A stretch of DNA of 38,946 bases from Oscillospiraceae bacterium (GTDB lineage Bacteria > Bacillota > Clostridia > Saccharofermentanales > Saccharofermentanaceae): positions 1-38,946 of the forward strand of contig CACYMP010000022.1 of assembly GCA_902775565.1 (NCBI GenBank), given 5' to 3'. How positions within the stretch are numbered: the stretch's first letter is position 1; every line of letters begins with the position of its first letter. The notes beneath the pieces were generated by a model. That model was not told the origin of the DNA, made no database searches, and was given only the letters and a program-made list of their open reading frames with translations. The translations under genes were made by a program, and so were the position numbers. This document shows positions 7,831 to 16,206 of the stretch, in pieces.

Positions 7831-8892
7831 ATGAAATACAAGGTTTTGGCGCAATTTCTAAGAGAAGACATCATGCTTCATGCCAAAAATCTCTCATATA
7901 AGCTCCCGAGCGAGCGCGAACTGACCGCCAGGTTCGGCGTAAGCCGCCAGACAGTCCGCCGGGCAATGCTAGATCTCGAGACTGAAGGACTCATCACCAG
8001 CAGGCGCGGAAGCGGCTATTACGCGGCCAACACCGGCTCTTCGTCCCAGGCGCAGATCGCGGTCATCACCACATTTACGGATGAATATATCTTCCCGGGA
8101 ATCCTTCGCGACATGGAAAACGTGCTCGGCTCCAGAGGCTACACCCTGCAGGCCTACGCCACGCTCAACAGAGTATCCGCGGAGCGCGAGATCTTACAGC
8201 GCCTGATAAATCACCCTGTCGGCGGAATACTCGTCGAAGGCTCCAAGACCGCACTGCCCAATCCCAACCTGGACCTGTACCAGTCGCTTTACAAGATGGG
8301 CATCCCGATAGTCTTTTTCCAGGGCAGCTACTCCGCCCTTTCACACCTCCCCGCCGTAACCGATGACAACTATGCGGGCGGATACAGGCTCGCAAACTAT
8401 CTCATAGACAAAGGCAGAAAAAACATCGGAGGCATTTTCAAGAGCGACGATATCCAGGGCCCCGAGCGCTACGCCGGCATGATGGCGGCCATCAGGGACA
8501 AGGGTCTCCCCCTGCCCGACCACGGGATCTGCTGGTTTGATTCCGCCCAGCGAAGCCGCCTTGTAGATGATAAGGATACAACGTTGTTATCTTCTTTTAT
8601 TAAGGAGCATCTGCCCCTTGCCGACGCGGTCATCTGCTACAACGACGAGATCGCTTTCCACCTGATAAAGTGTCTTTCAGACATCGGCAAAAAGGTTCCC
8701 GAAGATATCGCGGTCGCGAGCTTCGACAACAGCTACTACAGCCGAATAAGCCCCGTCCCCATCACATCTCTGTGGCACAAGACAAGGCGCATGGGAACTG
8801 AAGCGGCGACGCTTCTTCTGTCGATCCTTCAGGGCAAGAACCCTCATTCGCTGGTCCTGCCATGGGAGCTTACCGAGCGTCAGAGCACTTAA
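7831..8892 (+). CDS. AraR-like transcriptional regulator (GntR HTH plus LacI-type sensor)
   Basis: Cytoplasmic repressor-type regulator of 353 residues. Residues 1-70 form a GntR winged helix (LPSERELTARFGVSRQTVRRAM, then GLITSRRGSGYY). Residues 75-353 form a LacI/periplasmic-binding-like sugar sensor (QIAVITTFTDEYIFPGIL; GGILVEGSKT; DAVICYNDEIAFHLI; DIAVASFDNS). This domain pairing defines the AraR family, which in Bacillus binds L-arabinose. It is divergent from the pentose transporter operon, the usual place for its repressor. AAGGAG precedes the ATG. The gene ends only 3 bp from the end of the convergent binding-protein gene, with no terminator in between. Confidence 0.88.
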   Translation: MKYKVLAQFLREDIMLHAKNLSYKLPSERELTARFGVSRQTVRRAMLDLETEGLITSRRGSGYYAANTGSSSQAQIAVITTFTDEYIFPGILRDMENVLGSRGYTLQAYATLNRVSAEREILQRLINHPVGGILVEGSKTALPNPNLDLYQSLYKMGIPIVFFQGSYSALSHLPAVTDDNYAGGYRLANYLIDKGRKNIGGIFKSDDIQGPERYAGMMAAIRDKGLPLPDHGICWFDSAQRSRLVDDKDTTLLSSFIKEHLPLADAVICYNDEIAFHLIKCLSDIGKKVPEDIAVASFDNSYYSRISPVPITSLWHKTRRMGTEAATLLLSILQGKNPHSLVLPWELTERQST

Positions 8893-8895
8893 ATA

Positions 8896-9882
8896 TCAGT
8901 ATTTTCGGGAAGCGAGCAGCTCTTCTGTAATATCCTCGGGAAGGAATGCCGTCTCCTCGACGTAGCGGTTCTTCTCAGGCTTCTGGCCCGATTCGATGGT
9001 CTTGATTACGGACTCGACCAGAGGTCCCAGCAAGGGATTGCACTCGACCGTCATGGCGATCTTGCCCTTCTGGCAATAGACCAGCGCATTGTATGTCGCG
9101 TCGAAAGATATGACCGACACGCCGTCTTTTCCGCACGTATAACCGAAGCTCTCAAGTGCCTTGATCGCGCCGTACGCCTCATTGTCGTTCTCGCAGTAGA
9201 CGACATCTATACTGGGCAGCGACTCCCTGTTGGACAGGTATTCCTTCATGACCTCGTATGTCTTGGCCTCCGTGAAATCGCCGTCCATCCTGGCGATGAC
9301 CTTCCAGTTCGGGCTCGATTTGACCGCGTCATCAAGAGCCGCGGTCCTTCCGAGCTGCGGCGTGGAGCCCTTCGTTCCCTGAATGTGTATTATGTTGACC
9401 TGCTCCGCGTCCGCATATCTCTTCTTCATCCAGTCAGTCGCTTTCCTGCCCTCGGCATAGAAATCCGAACCGACATGCGCCGTGATCAGGCTCTCGTCCT
9501 TAACTTTTACCATACGGTCGACCAGTATCACCGGAATGCCCGCATCCTTTGCCTCCTTGAGGACCGCGTCCCAGCCGTCCTCGGTTATCGGCATGACCAC
9601 AATGTAATCGACCTTCTGCTGGATGAACCTTCTGATCGCGACGAACTGGTTCTCCTGTTCCTGCCTCGCATCATCAAAAAGGAGCCTGTACCCGTTCGCC
9701 TCAGTAAACACAGCCTTCATCGAAGCGGTATCCGCCTGACGCCAGTCAGACTCCGCGCCGACCTGGCTCATGCCGATGACTATCCTGTCATCCTTTTCGG
9801 CCGTCTCGGGCTTCGTGCATCCGCATGTTGCGAAAACCGTATATAAAAGCACCGTCAGAAGTGCAGCCAGCTTATGTCTCAT
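8896..9882 (-). CDS. Sensory sugar-binding lipoprotein (XylFII-like partner of the kinase)
   Basis: A 328-residue lipoprotein (lipobox ATCGC, Cys22) with a periplasmic-binding-protein type 1 fold, similar along its length to the transporter binding protein at 6376-7392. Shared segments include VDYIVVMPITEDGWD, VILVDRMVKVK and IHIQGTKGSTPQLGR. It is not next to permease genes. Instead its start overlaps the end of the histidine kinase gene by 11 bases. In clostridia a binding protein in this position (XylFII) joins a LytS-type kinase to sense extracellular sugar and switch on the sugar transporter through YesN. The same job is inferred here. The cognate sugar is probably that of the adjacent importer. 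Confidence 0.85.
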   Translation of the reverse strand: MRHKLAALLTVLLYTVFATCGCTKPETAEKDDRIVIGMSQVGAESDWRQADTASMKAVFTEANGYRLLFDDARQEQENQFVAIRRFIQQKVDYIVVMPITEDGWDAVLKEAKDAGIPVILVDRMVKVKDESLITAHVGSDFYAEGRKATDWMKKRYADAEQVNIIHIQGTKGSTPQLGRTAALDDAVKSSPNWKVIARMDGDFTEAKTYEVMKEYLSNRESLPSIDVVYCENDNEAYGAIKALESFGYTCGKDGVSVISFDATYNALVYCQKGKIAMTVECNPLLGPLVESVIKTIESGQKPEKNRYVEETAFLPEDITEELLASRKY

Positions 9883-11293
9883 CCGTATTCCTCCCTGAAG
9901 CGGGGATCCTGACCGTCACGTCGGTCCCTTCGCCCTCCGTGCTGTCAATGGAAAGCCCGTACCGCTCGCCAAAGAACAGCTTTAATCTCTCATCCACCGT
10001 CGAAAGACCGAATCCGACTCTTTCGCGGTTCTTAATGCCTTCGCGGAGCTCTTCGAGCCTTGACTTGGTCATGCCCGCTCCTGTGTCGCTCACGACGATC
10101 ACGATGTCGTCGCCGTCGGCTCTTCCCGTCACGGTGATCTTACCCTTGGCGCGCTTTAGCTTAACGCCGTGATAGAGGGCATTCTCGACCAGTGGCTGGA
10201 TCGTGAGCTTTGGAAGCCTCGTTCCCTTAATGGCAGGATCGATGTCGATCGAATAATCCATGATGTCCTTATAGCGGAACTGCTGGATCTGCAGATAGCT
10301 GCTGACCTGCTTTTCCTCATCGCTTAACGTTACGATGTCCTCACCGTTTGAGAGCGAATGCCTGAAAAAGCTCGACAGCTCGGTGACCATCTCCTCGGCT
10401 TCCTCAGTCTTGCCGGCCTCAATGAGCCAGATGATGGTATCGAGCGTGTTGTACAGGAAATGCGGGTTGATCTGCGCCTGCAAAAGCGCAAGCTCGGCCT
10501 GGCGCAGGCTCTCCTGCCTGTCGGTCGATTCCTTCATGAGGTTGCCCATCTTTTCGACCATCTGCTCAACGCCTTCGCTCAGCGCGCTGACCTCATACAC
10601 CTGTGATTCAACAGGCTTTCTTACCGTGAGGTCGCCGCCTCCGATCTCCTGGACGCGGCTCGAAAGGTTCTCGATAGGCTCGGCGATCGAACGCGAGATC
10701 CTTGCCGAATGGCGGAGAAGCACCGTAAAAAGCGCACCCACACCAAGGACGATCAGCACGAGCCCGATCGTAAGCTGTGCGTTCATCCTGTCCTGGAGCG
10801 AGTTGAGAAGTACCGCCTCGCAGTAGAGATAGCGGTACATGTATTCTTCTATAAGTGACGTAAGAACGTAGATATTGTTCTTGAGCTGGATCTGTCTCTG
10901 GTCGTAGCTCGCGGTAAACTCGATCTCGCGCATCTGGTCTTCCAGGTTGCCGCACAGGTCGATAACGCTCGTGATAGCCTGTCTGCTCTCCTTGTCGGAG
11001 GTGCTGGAGATAAGGTCTTCTGCGATCTTTTTCGCCTGCTCGACCTCCTTCATCGGGAGACCTTCCGCCTCCTTGCTTCCGATAACGTAGTAGTACATCT
11101 TGAGGTCGATGTCCTGCTTGAAATCCTGGTTGAATTCGGACGCGGTCGTCAGGTTGTGCATGTAATGCTGGTACCTGATCTGGTAATAGACAATCGTCAG
11201 GACTTCGATCAGGAAAACCGTAAACGTAAGTATGGCAAGACCGATGAAGAGCTTCTTCATCTGTGAGGAGATAGTGGTCTCCTTGGAGCGCAT
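9872..11293 (-). CDS. Sensor histidine kinase, YesM/LytS type
   Basis: Membrane sensor kinase of 473 residues. It has TM1 at about 14-38, an extracytoplasmic segment at about 40-172, TM2 at about 173-194, then HAMP (195-248). The His_kinase domain follows with its phosphate-accepting His278 in QAQINPHFLYNTLD, and a HATPase_c domain with N and G boxes (LVENALYHGVK, VSDTGAGM, GFGLSTVDERL). The short outer segment is typical of kinases that rely on a separate binding protein. The ATG shares its A with the stop codon of the response regulator gene (TGATG). The 3' end overlaps the binding-protein gene, so the three are one operon. Confidence 0.92.
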   Translation of the reverse strand: MRSKETTISSQMKKLFIGLAILTFTVFLIEVLTIVYYQIRYQHYMHNLTTASEFNQDFKQDIDLKMYYYVIGSKEAEGLPMKEVEQAKKIAEDLISSTSDKESRQAITSVIDLCGNLEDQMREIEFTASYDQRQIQLKNNIYVLTSLIEEYMYRYLYCEAVLLNSLQDRMNAQLTIGLVLIVLGVGALFTVLLRHSARISRSIAEPIENLSSRVQEIGGGDLTVRKPVESQVYEVSALSEGVEQMVEKMGNLMKESTDRQESLRQAELALLQAQINPHFLYNTLDTIIWLIEAGKTEEAEEMVTELSSFFRHSLSNGEDIVTLSDEEKQVSSYLQIQQFRYKDIMDYSIDIDPAIKGTRLPKLTIQPLVENALYHGVKLKRAKGKITVTGRADGDDIVIVVSDTGAGMTKSRLEELREGIKNRERVGFGLSTVDERLKLFFGERYGLSIDSTEGEGTDVTVRIPASGRNTDET

Positions 11294-12894
11294 CAGTGTT
11301 TACCCCCGGATCTGTATTCTCTCGTGGTGAGGCCCTGCGTCTTCTTGAAAAGGAAGCTGAAATAGTGAGGGTCCTTGTAGCCGACCTCGAGCGCGATCTC
11401 GCCCGAGTGCTTGTCCGTTGTCCTTAAGAGCTCTTTGGCCTTGGCCATTCTTTTCGACGTCACGTACTCGACGAACGTGGACTTCATTTCCTGGCTGAAA
11501 ACAGCTGACAGATAGTTTGCGCTTATGTTGACTTCCTTCGCCACCATGTTGAGCGACAGGCTGTCATCCGTGAAATGCGCGTCAATATAGTCGACCGCGC
11601 GCCCAAGGATATCCTTGTACTGGTTCGCGGATCTAGCGATGCGGATCTTGACGGCCTGCATCAGGAACTCGCTCATGTATCTTCTGAGATCCTGCATCTC
11701 AACGGTCTGCTCCATGAGATCCTGGCATGTCACGTCCTCAAGGAGCTTCTCCTGCTTAACGCCCAGGGATGTCACGAACTGTATCGCGGTAAATCTCGTC
11801 GAAAGCATGACATAGTGGCAGAACGGCTGCGACCTGACTGCCTCGCTGATATCCAGAAGGAACTCACTTATGATGTTCGGGATCTCCTCCGGAGCCGCGC
11901 TCCTCATGATCTCGAGAAGTATTTCCTGATTGAACTTGTTGACGTCAAAGTTTTCGAGGTCAGAGTTTGCGGTACCGGCATCCGGCGTCTTCACCGTCTC
12001 GGATGTCAGGACGTGCGTATCGGGCTGGATATAGCGGTAAGCCCAGAGCCTCGAGACGTCCTCATAGCATTCGGGGAGCTGTGATAAACGCCCGGCGGTC
12101 ATGCCGACTGCGGCATACCACGGCTTCTGCCCGTCATAAACGCTGTAGCGGTTGGTAATGGCAGCGATGCAGCTCTGGATATAGCTGTCCATCCTGCTTT
12201 TCTCTCCCATTATCAGGAGCATGTATGTGGTCAGGTTCCATCTAAGCAGCAGATACTCCGGATGCTTCATGAAGTGCCCCAAAAGGTCCTCCCTGACTCT
12301 CGCATCCGTATCCGAATATGTCTCGCCCATCGCCGAAAAAAGCGCTATACAGTAACTCTGCGCCTTTAGCTCAAGGCCCAGCCTTCCTGCGTCCTCATAT
12401 ATCTGCTGCACGGAAAGCTTGCCCGCAACGACCTGCTCCATAAAGCTTCTTCTCGCGAACTGCTCGTACTCCTGCGAATCCCTCTGAAACTGCGCCTGAT
12501 AGTTTCTCTGCTCCTGCTCGAGCTCGATCTTCTCCTTGACCTCGCGCAAGACCTTCATGAGGTTTGCCTTGGTTATCGGCTTGAGCAGATACTGCTCTAC
12601 TCCGATCTCAATCGCCTGTCTGGCGTACTCGAAATCATCGTACCCCGAGATAATGATTATCTTGGTATTGGGGAACTCCTTAAGAACGAGCTTCGACAGT
12701 GACAGTCCGTCCATAAAAGGCATCTTGATATCTGTGATCAGAACATCCGGATGCGTAGATCCGATCAAAGGGAGCGCCATCTCTCCGTCGGTCGCCTCAC
12801 CGACGAACTCATAACCGAGCTGCCCCCACGGTACCGTATCGCGCAGCGTGCTGCGTATGGTGCTTTCGTCTTCTACAAGAAATACTCGGGGCAT
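11293..12894 (-). CDS. Response regulator, YesN type (REC plus AraC HTH)
   Basis: DNA-binding partner of the adjacent kinase, 533 residues. The N-terminal receiver domain has the acidic pocket (VEDE), phospho-acceptor Asp55 in LITDIKMPFMDG, and conserved Lys in YLLKPITKA. A middle region of about 290 residues is typical of YesN proteins. The C-terminal AraC pair of helix-turn-helices is at about 430-530 (NMVAKEVNISANYLSAVFSQEM; IALEVGYKDPHYFSFLFKK). AGGAGG lies 7 bases before the ATG. It is the first gene of the sensory operon, with a possible promoter at 12924-12952. Its likely targets are the direct repeats upstream of the transporter operon. Confidence 0.92.
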   Translation of the reverse strand: MPRVFLVEDESTIRSTLRDTVPWGQLGYEFVGEATDGEMALPLIGSTHPDVLITDIKMPFMDGLSLSKLVLKEFPNTKIIIISGYDDFEYARQAIEIGVEQYLLKPITKANLMKVLREVKEKIELEQEQRNYQAQFQRDSQEYEQFARRSFMEQVVAGKLSVQQIYEDAGRLGLELKAQSYCIALFSAMGETYSDTDARVREDLLGHFMKHPEYLLLRWNLTTYMLLIMGEKSRMDSYIQSCIAAITNRYSVYDGQKPWYAAVGMTAGRLSQLPECYEDVSRLWAYRYIQPDTHVLTSETVKTPDAGTANSDLENFDVNKFNQEILLEIMRSAAPEEIPNIISEFLLDISEAVRSQPFCHYVMLSTRFTAIQFVTSLGVKQEKLLEDVTCQDLMEQTVEMQDLRRYMSEFLMQAVKIRIARSANQYKDILGRAVDYIDAHFTDDSLSLNMVAKEVNISANYLSAVFSQEMKSTFVEYVTSKRMAKAKELLRTTDKHSGEIALEVGYKDPHYFSFLFKKTQGLTTREYRSGGKH

Positions 12895-12923
12895 CGGCCT
12901 TCCTCCTAAAGTCTGTCTTATTT

Positions 12924-12952
12924 ATCTTAAATTCAGACCTTTGCAAAGTCAA
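12924..12952 (-). promoter_or_regulatory. Promoter of the sensory operon with internal palindrome
   Basis: On the minus strand, TTGACT (12947-12952) and TAAGAT (12924-12929) are separated by 17 bp. A perfect 10-bp palindrome CTTTGCAAAG (12939-12948) lies in the spacer and could be an operator. The start codon of the regulator gene is 30 bp downstream of the -10 element. Confidence 0.45.
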
Positions 12953-12957
12953 AGTTA

Positions 12958-14016
12958 TTATTTCCGCGCATCATCAAACACGTTCTCCCCGTCCAGTTTC
13001 TTCGAAATAACAAACGTGATGAGATAGATAAGGTAACCGTTTCCCAGCGAAAGAACAAACACGATAAGCGCCAGCAGATGACTGTTGAAAGGCACTCCCG
13101 AGTAGTAGACCGGAGTTTTGACCGCACCGTATATGGTCTCCTGAACCACATAAAACTCAAGCGAGATCATTCCCACAAATCCGTACGCCTTCTGTATGAA
13201 CTTAACCTTATCCAAAAGACCAAATGCGCACCCCGCAATTAAGCACATGGGTATTCCGATCAAGAGTCCGGGAACCGCGCATGTCAAAGCCTCATTTATC
13301 AGTGTGATTTTCTTGAAGGCGACATAATATTCCATCTGGAAGCCCGCCGCAAGCATGAGCGTAAGCACTATCCAGACCCACGGTCCCTTTATCTTCCTGC
13401 CGCTAAACGTATACCAGCCTGTAAGGATGCCGATAACGAACACAGGGATCCTGCCTATAACACCGTAAATATCCGACCTTGAAGTCACCAGGGGAAGCAC
13501 AGACGACAACGCCGTCCACAATATGAGCACCACTGCCGTGAAAACATATTTATTCTTAAACTTTTCAAACAGCTTATGGTAGAAAGGAAACAAAAGATAG
13601 AAGATCGCGATCGCCGGTACAAACCATTTCGGTTCATTGACGTTTTTCGTCAGGAACGTCCATCCGGTCACTGCCTTGACCAGTCTCATAACGTCCCATC
13701 CTCCAAATGCCGAGGCAGCAACGCACGCTGCAACAAACGGCAGGATGAGCCTCCTGAACCTTCTCTTATAGAAAATGGTAAGACTGTGTTTATTTATCGC
13801 ATGATAAAGTCCCCAGCCGGACAGGAACAGAAAGATATCCACTCCGTTGAACCCGATGTTGACGAAAAAAATATCGATATTGCCGATAACAGGAAGCCCC
13901 GCAAAAACCGTTACCTCATTACGGACATGGAATATAAAGATCCACATGGCAGCAAATCCCATAACCTGGGCTCTGTACCTGCTGACCGCATCAAGTATTC
14001 CGCCCTTGGGGTCCAT
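12958..14016 (-). CDS. Acyltransferase-3 family membrane protein
   Basis: A 352-residue integral membrane protein with about ten spans, of the Acyl_transf_3 (OafA/WecH-like) family. These proteins usually transfer acetyl or other acyl groups to cell-surface polysaccharides. The family's first helix ends with a conserved His (WIFIFHVRN, near residue 26). The loop GVDIFLFLSGWGLY and the basic FYKRRFRRLILPF stretch near residue 85 are also characteristic. AAGGAG lies 9 bases before the ATG. The gene lies 63 bp upstream of the sensory operon with no terminator between. It could be partly co-transcribed, but functionally it looks unrelated. The acceptor is unknown. Confidence 0.85.
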   Translation of the reverse strand: MDPKGGILDAVSRYRAQVMGFAAMWIFIFHVRNEVTVFAGLPVIGNIDIFFVNIGFNGVDIFLFLSGWGLYHAINKHSLTIFYKRRFRRLILPFVAACVAASAFGGWDVMRLVKAVTGWTFLTKNVNEPKWFVPAIAIFYLLFPFYHKLFEKFKNKYVFTAVVLILWTALSSVLPLVTSRSDIYGVIGRIPVFVIGILTGWYTFSGRKIKGPWVWIVLTLMLAAGFQMEYYVAFKKITLINEALTCAVPGLLIGIPMCLIAGCAFGLLDKVKFIQKAYGFVGMISLEFYVVQETIYGAVKTPVYYSGVPFNSHLLALIVFVLSLGNGYLIYLITFVISKKLDGENVFDDARK

Positions 14017-14046
14017 AACATCCTGCTCCTTGGTAATAGTTTATAT

Positions 14047-14076
14047 ATAATAAAAGACAGTGCCCATAAATGTCAA
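14047..14076 (-). promoter_or_regulatory. Promoter of the acyltransferase gene
   Basis: On the minus strand, a consensus TTGACA (14071-14076) and TATTAT (14047-14052) are separated by 18 bp, about 30 bp upstream of the acyltransferase ATG at 14016. It sits back to back with the promoter of the divergent lipoprotein gene. Confidence 0.65.
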
Positions 14077-14096
14077 AAGCCATCGCTTGCGCATCG

Positions 14097-14105
14097 TGGT
14101 ACAAT
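14097..14105 (+). promoter_or_regulatory. Extended -10 promoter of the lipoprotein gene
   Basis: TGG followed by TACAAT (14100-14105) forms an extended -10 element 34 bp upstream of the ATG at 14140. No good -35 is visible at the usual distance, as is common for extended -10 promoters. Confidence 0.5.
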
Positions 14106-14139
14106 CCTAATGTTAAAAAATCTTCCGGAGGCTTTCATA

Positions 14140-15630
14140 ATGCATTTGAAAAGCAAGAGACTTGCAACGATCGTTCTCGCCATGACACTGCTCTTCCAGA
14201 CCGCAGGTTGTCTCGGAACGGCAAACGGCTTCGACGGCAAGCCCGCTGACGCCATCTATTCTCTCCAATCGGCTGTCCAGTCCTTAAACGACAAAGACAT
14301 CCTGGCCCTCACCACCATCGAAAAGGGTTCTTCGCGCTACAAGGAATACTCCGATATCCTCAACATGGATTCCTACACCGAGGGTGCTGCCAAATGCTAT
14401 GAAGCAGTCGCTTCCGCGATCGACGTCACTTACGACGAGGATTCGATAGAGACAGGCAAAGACATCGCCAAAGTTCCCGTAACTTTCGCCATTCCCGCAT
14501 GGAAAGACATTTTCGAGAACTCATCTCTGTCAGGCGCAGACAGCGTGATCGAGGCGCTCGCCAAAGCAGAAAAGGAAAACACAACGATCACCTTAAGGCT
14601 CATCAACACCAAGAACGGCCTTGTGATCAAGAATGCCGATGAGCTTTTCGAGATCTTTGATTTCGTAGGCTACGAGATCGCCGCCCTGGCAGAGGAGACA
14701 GATCCTTCATCTTCAGGGGAGCCTGATCCCACAGGGGAGTCGGATCCCACCGGCGAACCAACACTTCCCACCGACCCTTCATTCAGACTTCCGACTGATC
14801 CCAATCCCACGGAGTCAGATCATTCGGGCTCAGAGCCGACCGAAACATCAAGGCGCGAGACCGAACCTACTGAGTCCTCAAGGTCCACAGAGCCTTCGCA
14901 GACTCCCGGCCAGACAGATCCCACCGAAACGTCAGGCAAAAAAGGCACAAGCGAAGACATATCCCGTGCTTATGCAGACTACGCAAAGCGCCTCAAAGAA
15001 AACAAAGACGGCATCGAGTGGTACCAGCGCAACGTCAACTCCAACGCATGCGGCCTCGTCGACTTCACCGGCGACGATATCCCCGATCTGTACTACTTCA
15101 CAAAGGGCTCGAACAACAGCAATTTCAGCAGCTTCTTTATTTACTCTTACGACCCCGCTAAGCAGAAAACTTCCATGATCCTGCTTGAGACCCTGAACGA
15201 TCCTTCCAGCAAGATCTCCGAGTTCTTCGTGCTCAGGACAAAAGACAACAAGATCGTCACATACACAGGCTACTTAGACGACAACGGCTCCATCACGACC
15301 TACAACATCTACACGAGCCGCGGCACCGGCCATTTCATGGATTACACCGGCAAGATGTTCCTGACCCTCGGTCCCGAAGTCAAAGACAAGAACGGTAAGG
15401 ATATGACGATCAAGGTCTGCACAGTACAAGGCGTAGATAAGTACACCACCCAAACAGTTGTCGAGGTCGACGAATTCCGCCGCATCGAGAAAGCCATCCT
15501 CGGCAGCACCGATACGGTCTTCTCCGCCAACTTCCAGAAAAAGTTCAACTCCGTGCCCTACCAGCTCATAGGAAACTCAAAGCTTACGGGACTCTCCTAC
15601 AACGACCTGCTCAAGAAGCTCGACTCTTGA
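14140..15630 (+). CDS. Uncharacterised lipoprotein with a Thr/Pro/Ser-rich linker
   Basis: The start is placed at ATG 14140 because CCGGAGG lies just upstream and a lipoprotein signal peptide follows at once (KSKRLATIVLAM, lipobox QTAGC, lipidated Cys24). The open frame further upstream has no such signals. The 496-residue protein has an N-terminal domain of about 150 residues (mixed alpha/beta, no family recognised). A linker of about 80 residues follows, built from DPTGE/TEPS-like motifs, and then a C-terminal domain of about 215 residues. That domain includes NACGLVDFTGDDIPDLYYF, which resembles the Asp-rich loop of FG-GAP/VCBS-like repeats seen in similar secreted proteins. It is probably anchored outside the membrane. 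The function is unknown. A terminator follows. Confidence 0.82.
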   Translation: MHLKSKRLATIVLAMTLLFQTAGCLGTANGFDGKPADAIYSLQSAVQSLNDKDILALTTIEKGSSRYKEYSDILNMDSYTEGAAKCYEAVASAIDVTYDEDSIETGKDIAKVPVTFAIPAWKDIFENSSLSGADSVIEALAKAEKENTTITLRLINTKNGLVIKNADELFEIFDFVGYEIAALAEETDPSSSGEPDPTGESDPTGEPTLPTDPSFRLPTDPNPTESDHSGSEPTETSRRETEPTESSRSTEPSQTPGQTDPTETSGKKGTSEDISRAYADYAKRLKENKDGIEWYQRNVNSNACGLVDFTGDDIPDLYYFTKGSNNSNFSSFFIYSYDPAKQKTSMILLETLNDPSSKISEFFVLRTKDNKIVTYTGYLDDNGSITTYNIYTSRGTGHFMDYTGKMFLTLGPEVKDKNGKDMTIKVCTVQGVDKYTTQTVVEVDEFRRIEKAILGSTDTVFSANFQKKFNSVPYQLIGNSKLTGLSYNDLLKKLDS

Positions 15631-15658
15631 TCCAAGCATACTGACAAACCTCTTACCC

Positions 15659-15694
15659 GACCGGCCCGGCGTCACGCCTCGCCGGTCTTTTTTT
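15659..15694 (+). terminator. Intrinsic terminator of the lipoprotein gene
   Basis: GACCGGC (15659-15665) pairs with GCCGGTC (15681-15687), with a partly paired GC-rich loop, followed by seven T (15688-15694). It lies 29 bases past the lipoprotein stop. From here to 15853 there is no gene, only low-complexity AAAGTC/CCCC-rich sequence and a possible weak promoter. Confidence 0.85.
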
Positions 15695-15801
15695 GCACCA
15701 AGTCCCAAAAGTCTCAAAACACCCCAAAAAGTCCCGACTTTCGTCACAATCCCCACAACGCCCCCGCAATGTTATAGGATAATCGCATCACAATTGACTT
15801 G

Positions 15802-15831
15802 GTGACCGGTTCTGACTTGAACACTGATAAT
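15802..15831 (+). promoter_or_regulatory. Possible promoter upstream of the palindrome array
   Basis: GTGACC (15802-15807) and GATAAT (15826-15831) are separated by 18 bp and read toward the array and the nuclease gene. If used, the array would be transcribed as a leader of about 370 nt. A second -10-like TATACT lies at 15848-15853 without a -35. This is weak evidence. Confidence 0.3.
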
Positions 15832-15853
15832 GATTTGACCTTAAGCATATACT

Positions 15854-16177
15854 TTTCGGCTTGAATCACGCTTTTTCTTTATATCAGCCGAATAATAACA
15901 ACATATAAACCCGGTTGAACCTAGAAATTACGGCTAGAAAAACATAAACAAACACTTTCAGCCGTAATTCTATTCATTTAAATCAACTCTACACTTGAAG
16001 ATTACGGCTTGAAACTGCACATTTCTTCATTTCAGCCGTAATTATCGAAATCCGACAAATGAATTTACGGCTTAAAAGAACGAAGACTCTGATTTAAGCC
16101 GCAATTTACAGAAAATCATTAGTACGAAAAGAAAAAACTTACGGCTAGAAACGTGAAAAATCTTTTTTTAGCCGTAA
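15854..16177. repeat. Array of five helically phased 40-bp palindromes
   Basis: Five inverted repeats have outer limits 15854-15893, 15928-15967, 16002-16041, 16065-16104 and 16139-16177. Each consists of a left half-site TTACGGCT and a right half-site AGCCGTAA, or close variants. The best copies pair over ten bases, plus a GAAA/TTTC extension across a single-base bulge. Half-site start-to-start spacings are 32, 42, 32, 42, 32, 31, 32, 42 and 31 bp, all near integer turns of B-DNA. The left-arm A pairs with T in most copies, but both bases are switched in copy 1, so pairing is kept by a compensatory change. Loops and spacers are unrelated in sequence. The region is AT-rich: two 60-bp rows counted are about 33% GC. 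It ends 15 bp before the ribosome binding site of the nuclease gene. Confidence 0.9.
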
Positions 16178-16206
16178 TTGAATAACAAACATACAGGAGG
16201 CATGAA

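Noticed and set aside
13576..14139. N-terminal extension of the lipoprotein frame (188 codons upstream of 14140)
   Set aside because: It lies antisense to the acyltransferase gene and spans both divergent promoters. The signal peptide and ribosome binding site place the start at 14140.
15854..16177. CRISPR array reading of the palindromes
   Set aside because: Only short arm sequences repeat, the interiors differ between units, one interval is a helical turn shorter, and no cas gene is present. A direct-repeat/spacer layout does not fit.
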